Counted from the stretch's first letter, positions 17,987 through 27,938 are shown. The stretch: DNA of 47,869 bases from Psychrobacter urativorans (GCF_904846695.1 NZ_CAJHBR010000020.1:1-47869), one strand, 5' to 3'. Program-made: numbers and translations. The notes: a model not told the origin generated them from the sequence alone.

Positions 17987-19081
17987 TTATGGTAACTTCA
18001 TATCACCAGCGACGAGCCAACCCATACGGCGCATCAAATGCGCTACTAGCCCAGCAATGATGGCCGGTAATATGAACATTAATAGGATAATCGCCGTCCA
18101 TAACTCAGTAACACTCATCAACGGCTGTGAGGCCTCAATCACTCCAAACACTCCCACTAAGCCAGCCGTGCCCATACCAGCGCCAGTAGCAGTACAAGCC
18201 AATTGGAAACCGACGGTAGCTATAGGCCCGACAATAGCACTAGCTACTACTGCTGGTAATAAAATCACCGGTTTCTTAAACACATTAGGTATCTGCAACA
18301 TACTAGTACCTATGCCTTGCGAGATAACCCCACTAAATCCATTATCTTTATAACTAGCTACCGCAAAGCCAATCATGTGCGCGGCACAACCGACTACTGC
18401 TGCCCCGCCCGCTAAGCCCCCAAGACCTATAGAGATACAGATAGCTGCGCTAGACGTTGGTAGCGTTAGCAAAATCCCAACCACTACGGCGATGACTATG
18501 CCCATCAGTAACGGTTGTAGCTCAGTAGCGGCTTGAATACCTACGCCTATAGCATTGACCGCCGCAACTACCGGAGGATTGAGTAGCGCGCATACTGCCC
18601 AAGCACTAGCACAGATCACTAAGGGCACTAGCAAGATATCGAGCTTAGTCTTACCGGCTACCCAACTGCCAGCACGATAGGCAAATACTGAAGCCAAATA
18701 AGCGCCAATAGGATTACCCGGCAACGCCAAAAAAGTCGCTGGACCAGCAGCTTGCGGCATAAACAAAGTCCCTGCCATCAGCGCTTCAGAGTGCGCGCCT
18801 AGCATGCCCGCTACCAAACAGCTAAGCATCACTAAAGTAGGGGCCTTTAGATAATAAGCTATTCCAACCCCGATACCTGCTCCCATCAATACGGAAGCCA
18901 GCTTACCGATAGCCACCAACACCGGCAAATGCAACCATCCGCCTATTTGCGAAATAATCAGCCCTGCAATTAAGGTTACAAACAGCCCTAAAGCCATACC
19001 AGTAAAAGCATCAATAAAGTACTTCTGAAAAAATACTTTCACCACGCTTGGTGGTATTGCTATAGGAGTGCTAGCAGTCAT
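17987..19081 (-). CDS. PTS EIIC-like membrane permease, orphan
   Basis: A 364-residue, very hydrophobic protein with roughly nine or ten membrane segments and Gly/Ala-rich helices. LVAGMLGAHSEAL, PGNPIGAYLASVFAY and LLTLPTSSAAI resemble the membrane (EIIC) family of the sugar phosphotransferase system that occurs as a free-standing protein. No EIIA, EIIB, HPr or sugar-enzyme gene is adjacent, so it may not phosphorylate a substrate and its cargo is unknown. Upstream lies a 13-bp tandem repeat (19112-19160) that could affect expression. Another family of polytopic transporter cannot be excluded. Confidence 0.65.
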   Translation of the reverse strand: MTASTPIAIPPSVVKVFFQKYFIDAFTGMALGLFVTLIAGLIISQIGGWLHLPVLVAIGKLASVLMGAGIGVGIAYYLKAPTLVMLSCLVAGMLGAHSEALMAGTLFMPQAAGPATFLALPGNPIGAYLASVFAYRAGSWVAGKTKLDILLVPLVICASAWAVCALLNPPVVAAVNAIGVGIQAATELQPLLMGIVIAVVVGILLTLPTSSAAICISIGLGGLAGGAAVVGCAAHMIGFAVASYKDNGFSGVISQGIGTSMLQIPNVFKKPVILLPAVVASAIVGPIATVGFQLACTATGAGMGTAGLVGVFGVIEASQPLMSVTELWTAIILLMFILPAIIAGLVAHLMRRMGWLVAGDMKLP

Positions 19082-19111
19082 ATGGTGTCCTTGAGTTATT
19101 TATCTAAGAGG

Positions 19112-19160
19112 TAAGCAAAAAGGCTAAGCAAAAAGGCTAAGCAAAAAGGCTAAGCAAAAA
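19112..19160. repeat. 13-bp tandem repeat (TAAGCAAAAAGGC, 3.8 copies)
   Basis: Units start at 19112, 19125, 19138 and 19151 (last one truncated) and are identical. The array lies 31-79 bases upstream of the EIIC-like gene, in its likely promoter. Confidence 0.95.
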
Positions 19161-19182
19161 CAATATTATCCATAAAACGCCC

Positions 19183-19214
19183 CTAAAAAAAGCGTCATTT
19201 TGACGCTTTTTTTA
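19183..19214 (-). terminator. Terminator of argS/SPOR transcript
   Basis: AGCGTCA pairs with TGACGCT around TTT, with A-rich and T-rich flanks. On the minus strand it follows the SPOR-domain gene. Confidence 0.88.
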
Positions 19215-19239
19215 TAATAACTTATGATAAAAATTAAGC

Positions 19240-20046
19240 TTAGCGACGCTGCTCAACGATAATAGAGTCAATGCCGTTATTCTGTAGACGCTGCTGAGCA
19301 TTAGTAACCACTTGACGACTATTCATAGGCCGCGAGATTACTTGATATATAGGCGAGCCACTACTAGTAGTGTTTTTCACTACTCGGGCATCGATGCCAG
19401 CCATTAGTACCTGAGCGCGGCGACGATCAGCCTCATCGGCATTACCAAAGCTATTTATTTGCAGAATATAAGTGCTGGCAGCTACAGGTTTTGGAGCTGG
19501 AGCGGTGTTGGCCTTATTTACTGCTCCACTGCCAGTGCTGGGTGTACTACCATCATAGGTAGTATTCTCCTCTATAATGACAATATCATTTTCATTGCTA
19601 CTATTAGCATTATTCGAGGGACTTTTATTACTATCGTTAGTAGTATTTTCGCTAACCCCAAAGTTACCTGCATCACTATTACTGTTGGCAGTATTATTAT
19701 CAGGTTGAGTGATGACTACGTCAGGCTCAAAGGCTGCGATATTGCCAGATTGAGAGCCCTCAGGCTCACCAAGCGCTTCATCAGGTATAGTGGCCATTTC
19801 TTGATTGGGCAAAATGTCATAGAATTCGTAATCGCTGTTATCAGTATCAGTACCCACACGCTGCTGTACTTGGCGATCAGGATCAGCTTCTGGAGCGCCT
19901 GAAGGATTGAAGTCAAACAAAGGTGATAAGTATAAAAACACCCCAATCATTAGGGTCAACAAGGCACCAACAAACATCCATACTAAGCCTGATACGCTAC
20001 TCGATTTGCGCTTTTCAGTGGCGCCTTTAGGTTTTTTGGCTAACAT
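19240..20046 (-). CDS. SPOR-domain inner-membrane protein (FtsN-like architecture)
   Basis: Numbered from the preferred ATG at 20046 (268 residues): a short basic cytoplasmic tail, one membrane helix at about 18-42 (LVWMFVGALLTLMIGVFLYL), a long Asn/Ser/Thr-rich periplasmic linker, and a C-terminal SPOR domain at about 192-268 (YILQINSFGNADEADRRRAQ and QRLQNNGIDSIIVEQ). SPOR domains bind denuded septal peptidoglycan, so a role in division or wall turnover is likely. I prefer the second ATG because GGGAG lies only one base from the first (20055). The gene follows argS, as ftsN-type genes often do. Confidence 0.82.
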   Translation of the reverse strand: MLAKKPKGATEKRKSSSVSGLVWMFVGALLTLMIGVFLYLSPLFDFNPSGAPEADPDRQVQQRVGTDTDNSDYEFYDILPNQEMATIPDEALGEPEGSQSGNIAAFEPDVVITQPDNNTANSNSDAGNFGVSENTTNDSNKSPSNNANSSNENDIVIIEENTTYDGSTPSTGSGAVNKANTAPAPKPVAASTYILQINSFGNADEADRRRAQVLMAGIDARVVKNTTSSGSPIYQVISRPMNSRQVVTNAQQRLQNNGIDSIIVEQRR

Positions 20047-20214
20047 GGATAGCATTCTCCCTACTGAGTCTTTCTATTAATTTACTGATGTGATTTATCA
20101 GGGTAATTTTTTACTAACAACTACTAGCTGTCTGGTCGTCCGACTTGATGCCAGCACTAAAATATCCACAGTCTCTAGTATTAGCTTTAATGCTTGGCGA
20201 TTAGTGCTAAACAC

Positions 20215-22044
20215 CTACATACTGGTTGGTGCTGACAACCCTAATAAGTTAAGCCCATTAGCCAATACTTGACGAACCGCTTTTGATAAGCGCAAACGTG
20301 CCTGCATTAGATTCAACTCGTCTTCAGTAGGCGTCTCACCAGAAGTTAAGCTGATAGGTAAAATACGGTTGCCATCGTACCAGCCATGAAATAGTGCAGC
20401 CAGCTCTTTCAGATAATTGGTCAGTATATGCGGCTCATAGCCGGTGGCTGCTCTTAATAAGGTTGCTGGGTAAGCGCCCAGTAGCTTAATTAGCTCCTCT
20501 TCGCTTGGGGCAATAAGCAACTGTTGATGCTGAGCGCCAATAGCATCATCCACTTCAAGTCCACTAGTTACTAGTTTTTCGAGCACTCGGCACACACGCG
20601 CATGCGCATATTGGATGTAGTAAACTAAGTTATCTTTGCTTTGTGACTTGGCTAGCTCTAGATCAAAGTCAATATGTACTTCCGGCTTACGGGCTACGTA
20701 ATAAAAACGTGCCGCATCATTACCTACTTCCTGACGTAGATCACGTAAAGTGACAAAATCCCCTGAGCGTGATGACATTTGCGCTTTTTCACTACCGCGC
20801 CATAAGGCAACAAACTGTACTAATACCACATCAAGACGATTAGCATCAATACCTAGCGCTAATAGTGCAGCGCGCACACGAGGTACATAGCCATGATGAT
20901 CAGCGCCCCAAACGTTAACGACTTTATCAAAACCGCGATCGAATTTGTTTTTATGATAAGCGATATCAGAGGCAAAATAAGTACTTTGACCATTAGCTCG
21001 GCGCACTACTCTATCTTTTTCATCACCAAAGTCAGTCGATTTAAACCAAATATTGCCTTCTTTTTCGTACAGATAGCCTTTATCTTCTAGTATCTTTAGC
21101 GCAGGCTCAATTTCAGCTTCGATTGATTTTTCGTGGAACCAACACTGGTAGTTGACACCAAAATCGTTTAAATCGTCTTTGATATCAGCCAAAATACCCG
21201 TTAACGCTGCATTCAAAAATAGCTGGTAACTATCACCAAGCAATTTCTTACTATTAGCAATAAGCCCATCGATGTGCGCTTCTTTATCACCAGATATCAG
21301 CTGTTTTTCGCCCGCCGCATCTATCTCATAGCTTGCATCTTCCGGCACCACTTTAGCGACTTGCTCGAATGCGTGCACATAGCTATTCCCATACTGAGTT
21401 TTTAAGGTCTCAGCGATATCGTGGACGTAATCGCCTTTATAAGCATTAGAGGGAAATACTATAGTCTCGCCATTAGCTTGTAGATAACGCAGATAAGTAC
21501 TAGTCGCTAAAATATCCATTTGACGACCAGCATCATTGACATAATACTCACGAGTGACGTCATAACCCACCGCTTCAAGCAAGTTGGAGACACTCATACC
21601 AAAAGCTGCGCCACGACCATGACCAACATGCAGACTAGAGGTTGGGTTAGCAGAGACAAACTCGACCTGCACTTTTTGACCGTCAAATTGATCAGTGAGA
21701 CCGAAACTATCTTGCTTAGCAAAAATATCCTCTAATACTGCAAATTTAGCTTCAGCATTTAAGAAGACATTGATAAAGCCAGGACCGGCGATATCTACTT
21801 GGCGAATATCTTGATTATCAGGTAAAGCGGCAACGATTTTTTCAGCCAAAGCGCGTGGATTAGTCTTAGCAGCTTTTGCCGCTGTCATCGCAATATTACT
21901 GGCAAAATCACCGTGACTAGCATCTTTAGTGCGAGTGATTTGACTATTATTCTGCCAATCGGCTGGTAGCGCACCTTCAGCCTGTAAGGTTTGCACAGCA
22001 GTATTAAACAGTGAGGCTAAAGTATCAATTTGGGCTTGTGACAT
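20215..22044 (-). CDS. argS: ArgS, arginyl-tRNA synthetase
   Basis: This class I synthetase charges tRNA-Arg. Numbered from the ATG at 22044 (609 residues; the open frame extends 19 codons further but MSQAQID is the natural family start), the HIGH motif is HVGH at 139-142 in NPTSSLHVGHGRGA. The KMSKS position is the degenerate QMSSR at 422-426, normal for many ArgRS. The DALR anticodon-binding region is at the C-terminus (NLLGLSAP end). The SPOR-domain gene lies downstream, about 170 bases away, probably on the same transcript. Confidence 0.96.
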   Translation of the reverse strand: MSQAQIDTLASLFNTAVQTLQAEGALPADWQNNSQITRTKDASHGDFASNIAMTAAKAAKTNPRALAEKIVAALPDNQDIRQVDIAGPGFINVFLNAEAKFAVLEDIFAKQDSFGLTDQFDGQKVQVEFVSANPTSSLHVGHGRGAAFGMSVSNLLEAVGYDVTREYYVNDAGRQMDILATSTYLRYLQANGETIVFPSNAYKGDYVHDIAETLKTQYGNSYVHAFEQVAKVVPEDASYEIDAAGEKQLISGDKEAHIDGLIANSKKLLGDSYQLFLNAALTGILADIKDDLNDFGVNYQCWFHEKSIEAEIEPALKILEDKGYLYEKEGNIWFKSTDFGDEKDRVVRRANGQSTYFASDIAYHKNKFDRGFDKVVNVWGADHHGYVPRVRAALLALGIDANRLDVVLVQFVALWRGSEKAQMSSRSGDFVTLRDLRQEVGNDAARFYYVARKPEVHIDFDLELAKSQSKDNLVYYIQYAHARVCRVLEKLVTSGLEVDDAIGAQHQQLLIAPSEEELIKLLGAYPATLLRAATGYEPHILTNYLKELAALFHGWYDGNRILPISLTSGETPTEDELNLMQARLRLSKAVRQVLANGLNLLGLSAPTSM

Positions 22045-22661
22045 AGGACTATGAACTCGGATAAATAAGACGAAAAGATAAGTAACCTGTAAATATAACA
22101 ATCTTTAGGATCTATTGCACTAACTGTAGCAAAATTAGCTTGCGGCATAACTGACGCAAATAAGTAGCATAGACTCCAAAGCTCAGCCATTATAACGCTA
22201 CAATGACTTAGTAGTCGCGCTGAATAGCTTATTTGGCTGCTGTTGACAGCCTCTGACATTTATAGCGGCGCTGTTCCGCGTTATAATAGGTCTACTAGCT
22301 GGCATGTGATTTAGCCTGCTACATAGTCTTACCATAAGAGGCTTTGTTGAAACACAGCTAAGTGCACAATCACTATAAAATAAGGCCCCTTGATAAGCTA
22401 TATAAGCTGATGCGATAGCAATCGCTGTTATATCTGCTATCGCTAATTAAAGTCAGTACCTTTTACGGCTTATATTTATAGTATTGTGGTTTTTTACTAC
22501 TCAGCACAGCCCTAACAATGCTCATGTTAACTTTGTTGGCATATCCCAGTCGTGTTAAAGGCTGGGCGTACAGATTAGGGGATTGTTGATAAAAATAATG
22601 ATTAGAAGTTGCTTTTAAAAGATGGTTTAATTAACTATCACTCTTTTTACAGGATAAAGCT
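22045..22661. other. Divergent region between argS and the DUF2788 gene
   Basis: About 615 bases without a supported gene. A GC-containing imperfect hairpin (TTATAGCGG pairing with CCGCGTTATAA) is at about 22259-22286. An 80-codon minus-strand frame (22017-22259) overlaps the argS start and looks like noise. I see no tRNA. Confidence 0.5.
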
Positions 22662-22883
22662 ATGTTTGCCATTGCTGCCAGTACCGTCACCAGTTGGGGT
22701 CTGTACGTTTTATTACCCGTATTTATTGCGTTCTTATTCTTTATTATTTGGGATCTATCTAAACAATCCGGTGCCGGACGTGCAGGTACCTTTTGGATGT
22801 TTTTGGCTTTAGGTGCCGGCTTTATAGGGTTTATTATTAAAATTCTAGTTGAGGTTGCTTTTGATAAATGGTTTATTGGCTAG
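22662..22883 (+). CDS. Small membrane protein, DUF2788 family
   Basis: A 73-residue protein with two membrane helices: about 12-31 (LYVLLPVFIAFLFFIIWDL) and 43-62 (FWMFLALGAGFIGFIIK). The link SKQSGAGRAGTF and the overall layout match the DUF2788 family of small gammaproteobacterial inner-membrane proteins of unknown function. AGGA lies about eight bases before the ATG. It appears to be monocistronic. Confidence 0.8.
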   Translation: MFAIAASTVTSWGLYVLLPVFIAFLFFIIWDLSKQSGAGRAGTFWMFLALGAGFIGFIIKILVEVAFDKWFIG

Positions 22884-23034
22884 CTAGGGTTAATCAGACC
22901 CTATTTACTCTTACTCCTAAATCTGTTCCTCTCAGCGCAGACTTGCAGCTAAGTTGCAACCTTGCAGCTAAGTTAAGGAATAATCGGTTTACTTCTTAAG
23001 GTTATAATAGCAGTAAGCTCATTCGCTGCTGTCT

Positions 23035-24159
23035 TTAATTAGAGGGTTTTGATTTTTTAATCACTTCGCTGACGTAAGTAGGTAAGTCCCATGCTCCGCC
23101 AACAAAGCCTCGACACATCCCGCTGCTAGAATCTTCTATCATTGCAAATCTTTTGCCATCCCAAACCCATGTCTTACTATTCCAACAGTCCCCTATTCCT
23201 CGGTCTCTGTGAATGGCAGAAATTTCTCCATCATAATACTCAGTACCTGAGGAAGTTATGAATTGCGGCTTGCTAGGGTTAGCGTTGTTTATAGTCCAAT
23301 AACCAACTCCCATATTATAGGCCCCTCGCCAGCATAAGTGACTCGCTAACGTATAATTGGCATTAATAGGTATAAAATCCCAACCAAGCGAACTAGCAGC
23401 ATATTCTGCAATATTGATAGCAGCCTCACTGCTAGGGTTAATAAGCTCACAATCTCCCGTTTTATCTGCAGAGCCCACAAACTGCACAGCATCAATATCG
23501 ATCCACTTATTTATGTTAGCCTGAAAATAAGCCAACTTTTTAGCATCTAATTGTTTTTTATCTTGGGCTAGATAATCGTCGGATTTTCTGACGATAGGTT
23601 TTGCTTTGGCTGATTTTGGTGTTTGCTTATTAGCACTATCTTGACTAACCAATGCCAGCGATGTTCCGACTCTTCCTTGCACCTCATCAAGCTTTAGCAA
23701 TACAGCACTCATACCTTTATCACTGATAATCCAGCTAGCATTGCCGCCTCTTAGCTCTATTTTAGTATTGATACGAGCATGACGAATGATTTGTTTGGTC
23801 TGCTCTGCGTTTAGTTCGTCATCGCGAATGGCACCATAGCTTTTGTCGTTCAGCCATAGCTCTACAGTGCTAGGATTATCACCAGAAACACTTGCACTTT
23901 CCTCATCTGAAGTTAGAACAGTTACATAAGCTTTTGGCAAAGCTTTTTTTGGTTCTGCCACTAATAAGATAGAAGCTGGGTGGTCTAAATATTCTTCTTT
24001 AGTATAACCTGCCGCTCGACAAGTTAACGTATTATCGCAAACCACTTGCCAATCCTCTGCCACAAACCCCCAGCCATCAAATGGCGTCCCATAAACCGCT
24101 AGCGCGGGTAAGGATAAAGCACTTAGGGATGCTACAAATATAGTCGTTAATATTTTCAC
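23035..24159 (-). CDS. Periplasmic DUF1176 family protein
   Basis: A 374-residue exported protein. Residues 1-21 form a signal peptide (LTTIFVASLSALSLPALA, cut before VYG). The stretch WQVVCDNTLTCRAAGY, starting near residue 38, is the hallmark of DUF1176. Other conserved features are Cys pairs around CELINPSSEA and GDCWNSKTWVWDG near the C-terminus. Function is unknown. It is followed at 46 bases' distance in the opposite sense of transcription by nothing else: cmoB lies upstream on the same strand, so the two could be cotranscribed. Confidence 0.8.
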   Translation of the reverse strand: MKILTTIFVASLSALSLPALAVYGTPFDGWGFVAEDWQVVCDNTLTCRAAGYTKEEYLDHPASILLVAEPKKALPKAYVTVLTSDEESASVSGDNPSTVELWLNDKSYGAIRDDELNAEQTKQIIRHARINTKIELRGGNASWIISDKGMSAVLLKLDEVQGRVGTSLALVSQDSANKQTPKSAKAKPIVRKSDDYLAQDKKQLDAKKLAYFQANINKWIDIDAVQFVGSADKTGDCELINPSSEAAINIAEYAASSLGWDFIPINANYTLASHLCWRGAYNMGVGYWTINNANPSKPQFITSSGTEYYDGEISAIHRDRGIGDCWNSKTWVWDGKRFAMIEDSSSGMCRGFVGGAWDLPTYVSEVIKKSKPSN

Positions 24160-24204
24160 AATATAATCTCCTTGTATAAGAGCAGGTTTGGCAGTAGCTA
24201 AAAG

Positions 24205-25329
24205 CTATTTAATAGCAATTAAAGTAGCTCGTTTCGGTGCCGGATAGCCCTCAATAGTTTTGCTAGGGTCGTTAGGGTCAAGAAAATCACTGAGCGATTG
24301 ATAAGTCATCCATTCAGTTTGGCGTTGTTCCTCTGTCGAGGTCTCAGCTACATCGACACAGCGTACATTAGAGAACCCGGCTTTTTCTAGCCAGCCAATT
24401 AATGCCGCTACTGACGGTATAAAATAGACGTTATTCATCTGCGCATAACGATCGTGTGGTACTAGCACTGTATTAGCATCGCCATCAACCACTAAGGTCT
24501 CAAGGAGTAATTCGCCACCTTTAATCAATTGGCCTTTGAGCAATTGTAAATGCTCGAATGGGGATTGGCGATGATAAAGAACCCCCATACTAAACACGGT
24601 ATCGAACAGCTGACTATGCTCAGGTAATGCCTCTAATCCTACTGGAATATAATGGGTGCGATAGGCATCTGCTGCACCTACAAAATGTCGAATAGCCATA
24701 AACTGATGATAGAACAAGCATGAGGGATCAATAATAATTACCGTCTCTGCATCTAACCCTGCCATGCGCCAACCGTGATAGCCTGAGCCACCACCAACGT
24801 CTAATACCTTCCGACCTTTTATAACACTTAAGTGTGGAGCTACCCGTTGCCACTTCCAATCGCTATGCCATTCGGTATCTATAACTATCGGCTGGCTTTG
24901 CTGGTTTGAGTGTTGACTGGCGGCCACTTCATTATTGTCTTTATTGAAACGGTTGTCGTTATTGTCATTGTTACTAATACTGTTACCACTATCTTCAATA
25001 GCATCACTGCCAATTTGAAACGGCCCTTTGCGCCATGGCATCAGCTGCTTCAATAACGCTAAGGTTTGCTTACGCTCAGACGCACTGAGGCTAGTATTAA
25101 TGGTCAGCTTATCACTATTTAAGTCTACGCTATCAGCTATGATAGTAGGCAGACGCGCAACTGAGGCTTGATACGCTGGCGCATGAGCATAGTTGCGCTT
25201 GTCTTTAATATCATTAAGCCATTTAGGCAGTTTAGCTAACCAGTCATAAGCGCTGGGATGCGTCTGCGCGAGGGTTAACAAAGTTAGATACAGCTCGCGT
25301 TCGGCTTGAACAATAGTGTCGTTGGTCAT
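24205..25329 (-). CDS. cmoB: CmoB, tRNA U34 carboxymethyltransferase
   Basis: CmoB transfers a carboxymethyl group from carboxy-S-adenosylmethionine to 5-hydroxyuridine at tRNA position 34, giving cmo5U. The Rossmann methyltransferase motif LDVGGGSGYHGWRM starts near residue 176, preceded by IDTEWHSDWKW. FSMGVLYHRQSPFEHL and HDRYAQMNNVYFIPS are typical CmoB. The 374 residues include an Asn/Asp/Ser-rich insertion at about 109-149 that accounts for the extra length over the usual 320-330. It lies downstream of cmoA, which makes its cofactor. Confidence 0.93.
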   Translation of the reverse strand: MTNDTIVQAERELYLTLLTLAQTHPSAYDWLAKLPKWLNDIKDKRNYAHAPAYQASVARLPTIIADSVDLNSDKLTINTSLSASERKQTLALLKQLMPWRKGPFQIGSDAIEDSGNSISNNDNNDNRFNKDNNEVAASQHSNQQSQPIVIDTEWHSDWKWQRVAPHLSVIKGRKVLDVGGGSGYHGWRMAGLDAETVIIIDPSCLFYHQFMAIRHFVGAADAYRTHYIPVGLEALPEHSQLFDTVFSMGVLYHRQSPFEHLQLLKGQLIKGGELLLETLVVDGDANTVLVPHDRYAQMNNVYFIPSVAALIGWLEKAGFSNVRCVDVAETSTEEQRQTEWMTYQSLSDFLDPNDPSKTIEGYPAPKRATLIAIK

Positions 25330-25337
25330 AATTTTCC

Positions 25338-25357
25338 GTAGGGTGCGTCCCGCGCAC
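25338..25357. repeat. Palindromic REP-like element, copy 2
   Basis: GTAGGGTGCGTCCCGCGCAC matches the element at 9760-9780 in reverse orientation. It sits between cmoA and cmoB, nine bases before the cmoB start. Confidence 0.65.
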
Positions 25358-25559
25358 TATTAAAATAACTATAGCTTAAGATTATTTTTTAGTTAATAGA
25401 TGATAAATCTTTTATTCACTGCTTTTATTAATTGCTCAGCAAAAGTGTGTTTTTGACTGATGTTTTGTTGCAAACGGCTGACCTGAACTATATTAAATAT
25501 AAGCTAAAAAAGTGAAGTCAGCTGTCACTATTAATCAAAAAGCTACTATTTAGACGCTA

Positions 25560-26381
25560 CTATTTAAACGCTATCATAGAAGCAAAATTTAAAAACTGAA
25601 ACCATGTCAAATGGCGAGTAAAACCCACTTGCGCTAAGCGCTGGTGATGCTGATCTAAAGTATCCGTGATCAGTACGTTCTCCAGTGCATTACGTTTACC
25701 GCTGATTTCCATCTCAGTATAGCCATTAGCCCGTTTAAAGTCGTAATAACGCTCGACTAACCACGCATCATATTGCTCATCAAAAGCATGAGTCTTTTCA
25801 GTCAGTACTAAAATCCCACCCTCACTGAGCGCTGCATAAATCTTCGCTAATACCGCTACTCTATCGGCTGCCGGTAAAAACTGTAAGGTCAAATTCAAAA
25901 TTACCATATCGCAGGATTCAAGCTCAATATCTCTGATATCAGCAGTAATGACTTCGATATCATGCTCAGCGTAATTATGAGTAAGGAGCAGCTTGGCCTC
26001 GCTAGTCATCGCAGGCGAGATATCGACCGCTTTAATCTGCAAGTCGTGCGCTGCAAACTCGCCTGCTAGCGCCATAGTGGCACCACCAAGTGAGCAGCCC
26101 AAATCATAAATACGGCTCACCCGCTGTCCACTAGCGTTTTGTTGACGATACTTACAATGACGGCGTGCAAAGATAGGCAGCATAGCCAATACTTGACCGT
26201 AACCAGGTACGCTACGACGAATCATATCAGGAAAGCAGGCCACCACTTGCTCATCGAAAGAAAAACGCGCAGCCTTATCAAGCGGCGTAGTAAATAAGGT
26301 ATCGTGTTGCACAGAAGCAGAGGGCATAGTAGCAATAGTGGCAGCTGGCAAAGGAGTAGATTGGCTCATGTAACGGCTCAT
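25560..26381 (-). CDS. cmoA: CmoA, carboxy-S-adenosylmethionine synthase
   Basis: CmoA makes carboxy-SAM from SAM and prephenate, the cofactor used by CmoB. The SAM-binding motif is [11 protein letters not shown] (92-102). [14 protein letters not shown] (residues 50-63) and [12 protein letters not shown] are characteristic. At 273 residues it carries about 25 extra at the N-terminus. A second ATG four codons in (26369) is equally possible, since neither has a clear ribosome-binding site. cmoB follows on the same strand after 230 bases. Confidence 0.93.
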   Translation of the reverse strand: MSRYMSQSTPLPAATIATMPSASVQHDTLFTTPLDKAARFSFDEQVVACFPDMIRRSVPGYGQVLAMLPIFARRHCKYRQQNASGQRVSRIYDLGCSLGGATMALAGEFAAHDLQIKAVDISPAMTSEAKLLLTHNYAEHDIEVITADIRDIELESCDMVILNLTLQFLPAADRVAVLAKIYAALSEGGILVLTEKTHAFDEQYDAWLVERYYDFKRANGYTEMEISGKRNALENVLITDTLDQHHQRLAQVGFTRHLTWFQFLNFASMIAFK

Positions 26382-26565
26382 TTTGAATAAAGTTTTAAAT
26401 AGTATTTTATCTGGCTTTGCTGGCTAATAATCTTAGCAAAAGCTCATTATAACATTACTGTTTGTTACTTAGACGCCTCCATCTGCCTGCTAAGCTAAAT
26501 GCAGTAAATATAAGCTGATAAAATTAATAACCCTAAATAACAACTCATAATAACAGGACAATATA

Positions 26566-27087
26566 ATGCAAACTATTATCTTAGGTGGTGGCTGCTTTTG
26601 GTGCACCGAATCTGTATTTTTATCGCTAAAAGGCGTTCAATCAGTAGTTTCAGGTTACATGGGTGGTGAAGCAGCGACTGCCAATTACCAAACCGTCTGT
26701 GGCGGTAACAGTGGTCATGTAGAAGTGATTAAAATAGAGTTTGATGAGTCAGTGCTGCCACTAGAAGTACTGCTAGATGTGTTCTTTGGCACTCATGATC
26801 CTACCACTAAAGATCGTCAAGGCAATGATGTCGGTAGCCAATATCGCAGCGTAGTGTATTACACTGATGAACAGCAGAAACCTACTGTTGATCGCACTAT
26901 TAATAAGTTGCGTGATATGGGTCTTAATATTGTCACTGAAGTACATCCAGCGCTGGAGTTCTATAAAGCTGAAGAGGCGCATCAAGACTTCTTTAATAGA
27001 AATCCAGGTCAAGCTTATTGCAACTTTGCTATTCCCCCTAAGCTTGCCAAGCTACGTAAAGAGTTTAGCAAATATATGGTCAGCTAG
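26566..27087 (+). CDS. msrA: MsrA, peptide methionine sulfoxide reductase A
   Basis: MsrA reduces methionine-S-sulfoxide in oxidised proteins. The catalytic GCFWC motif places Cys10 as the nucleophile. YMGG, GHVEVI and GNDVGSQYRSVVYY are standard family blocks. Length is 173. AGGA precedes the ATG. A strong terminator lies about 60 bases after the stop, so it is monocistronic. It is divergent from cmoA. Confidence 0.96.
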   Translation: MQTIILGGGCFWCTESVFLSLKGVQSVVSGYMGGEAATANYQTVCGGNSGHVEVIKIEFDESVLPLEVLLDVFFGTHDPTTKDRQGNDVGSQYRSVVYYTDEQQKPTVDRTINKLRDMGLNIVTEVHPALEFYKAEEAHQDFFNRNPGQAYCNFAIPPKLAKLRKEFSKYMVS

Positions 27088-27143
27088 ACGCTAAGTTGAC
27101 CATAAAACAAGGGTTTAGAATTAATCGTTACTTTAAATCCTTA

Positions 27144-27182
27144 ATAAAAAGGCCAAGTGTTGCTACGCTTGGCCTTTTTATT
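27144..27182 (+). terminator. Rho-independent terminator of msrA
   Basis: GGCCAAG and CTTGGCC are perfect arms flanked by AAAAA and TTTTT. Confidence 0.92.
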
Positions 27183-27260
27183 GGGTACTATAGTAGTCAT
27201 ATTAAAATATAACTCACTAAAGCCACTCATAAATAAGACCCTACTGATAAAGGTAATAAT

Positions 27261-27938
27261 ATGAACCCTGAATTTTGGCAAGCACGTTGGCAAGATAAGC
27301 GTATTGGCTTTAATCAACCGAAAGTTAATCCATTGTTAGTGAAGTATTTCTCAGTTTTAGACTTGCCAGTGGGTAGTCGGGTCTTCGTCCCATTATGTGG
27401 TAAGTCTATTGATATGCGGTGGTTGGTCGAACAAGGCTATGAGGTGGTTGGTGTAGAGTTAGTAGAGTCAGCGGTGCAAGAATTCTTCGCTGAGCACAAT
27501 CTCTCAGCTACTATCACTGAACATCCTGATCATGCCAATATCAAATGCTATCGAGCTCAACTAGCAGGCAAAACTATAGCGTTATGGGTTGCTGACCTCT
27601 TTGCCCTAGCTGCTGCTGATATCGGTCCTATAGATGCGGTATACGATAGAGCTGCCTTAATCGCTATGCCAGCAGATATGCGTCCAAAATACAGCGAGCA
27701 AGTACGCCAGTTAAGCAGTAATGCTGATGCTAATATTAATGCCAGCCAACTACTGCTTACCCTAAATTATGATCAAAATGAATGGTCTGGGCCACCGTTC
27801 TCAATCAGTAGCCAACAAATCCAGCAGTACTATAGCGAGCACTACCAAATAACTGAGCTGGAAGCTGAACCCTCAACTTTAAATGCCAACCCTAAGATGG
27901 CGGTAAATGAGCATGTATGGCTATTGGAGCAAAAATAA
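27261..27938 (+). CDS. tpm: Tpm, thiopurine S-methyltransferase
   Basis: A SAM-dependent methyltransferase of the bacterial TPMT family, linked in other bacteria to methylation of thiopurines, selenium and tellurium compounds. The N-terminus FWQARWQDKRIGFNQP and the SAM region FVPLCGKSIDMRWL (42-55) are diagnostic, followed by VVGVELVESAV and YDRAALIAMP. Length 225 is typical. Its TAA stop directly abuts the TTG start of the next gene, so the two are cotranscribed. Confidence 0.93.
   Translation: MNPEFWQARWQDKRIGFNQPKVNPLLVKYFSVLDLPVGSRVFVPLCGKSIDMRWLVEQGYEVVGVELVESAVQEFFAEHNLSATITEHPDHANIKCYRAQLAGKTIALWVADLFALAAADIGPIDAVYDRAALIAMPADMRPKYSEQVRQLSSNADANINASQLLLTLNYDQNEWSGPPFSISSQQIQQYYSEHYQITELEAEPSTLNANPKMAVNEHVWLLEQK

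Noticed and set aside
22017..22259. 80-codon minus frame upstream of argS
   Set aside because: Overlaps the argS start, has no ribosome-binding site and no recognisable pattern.
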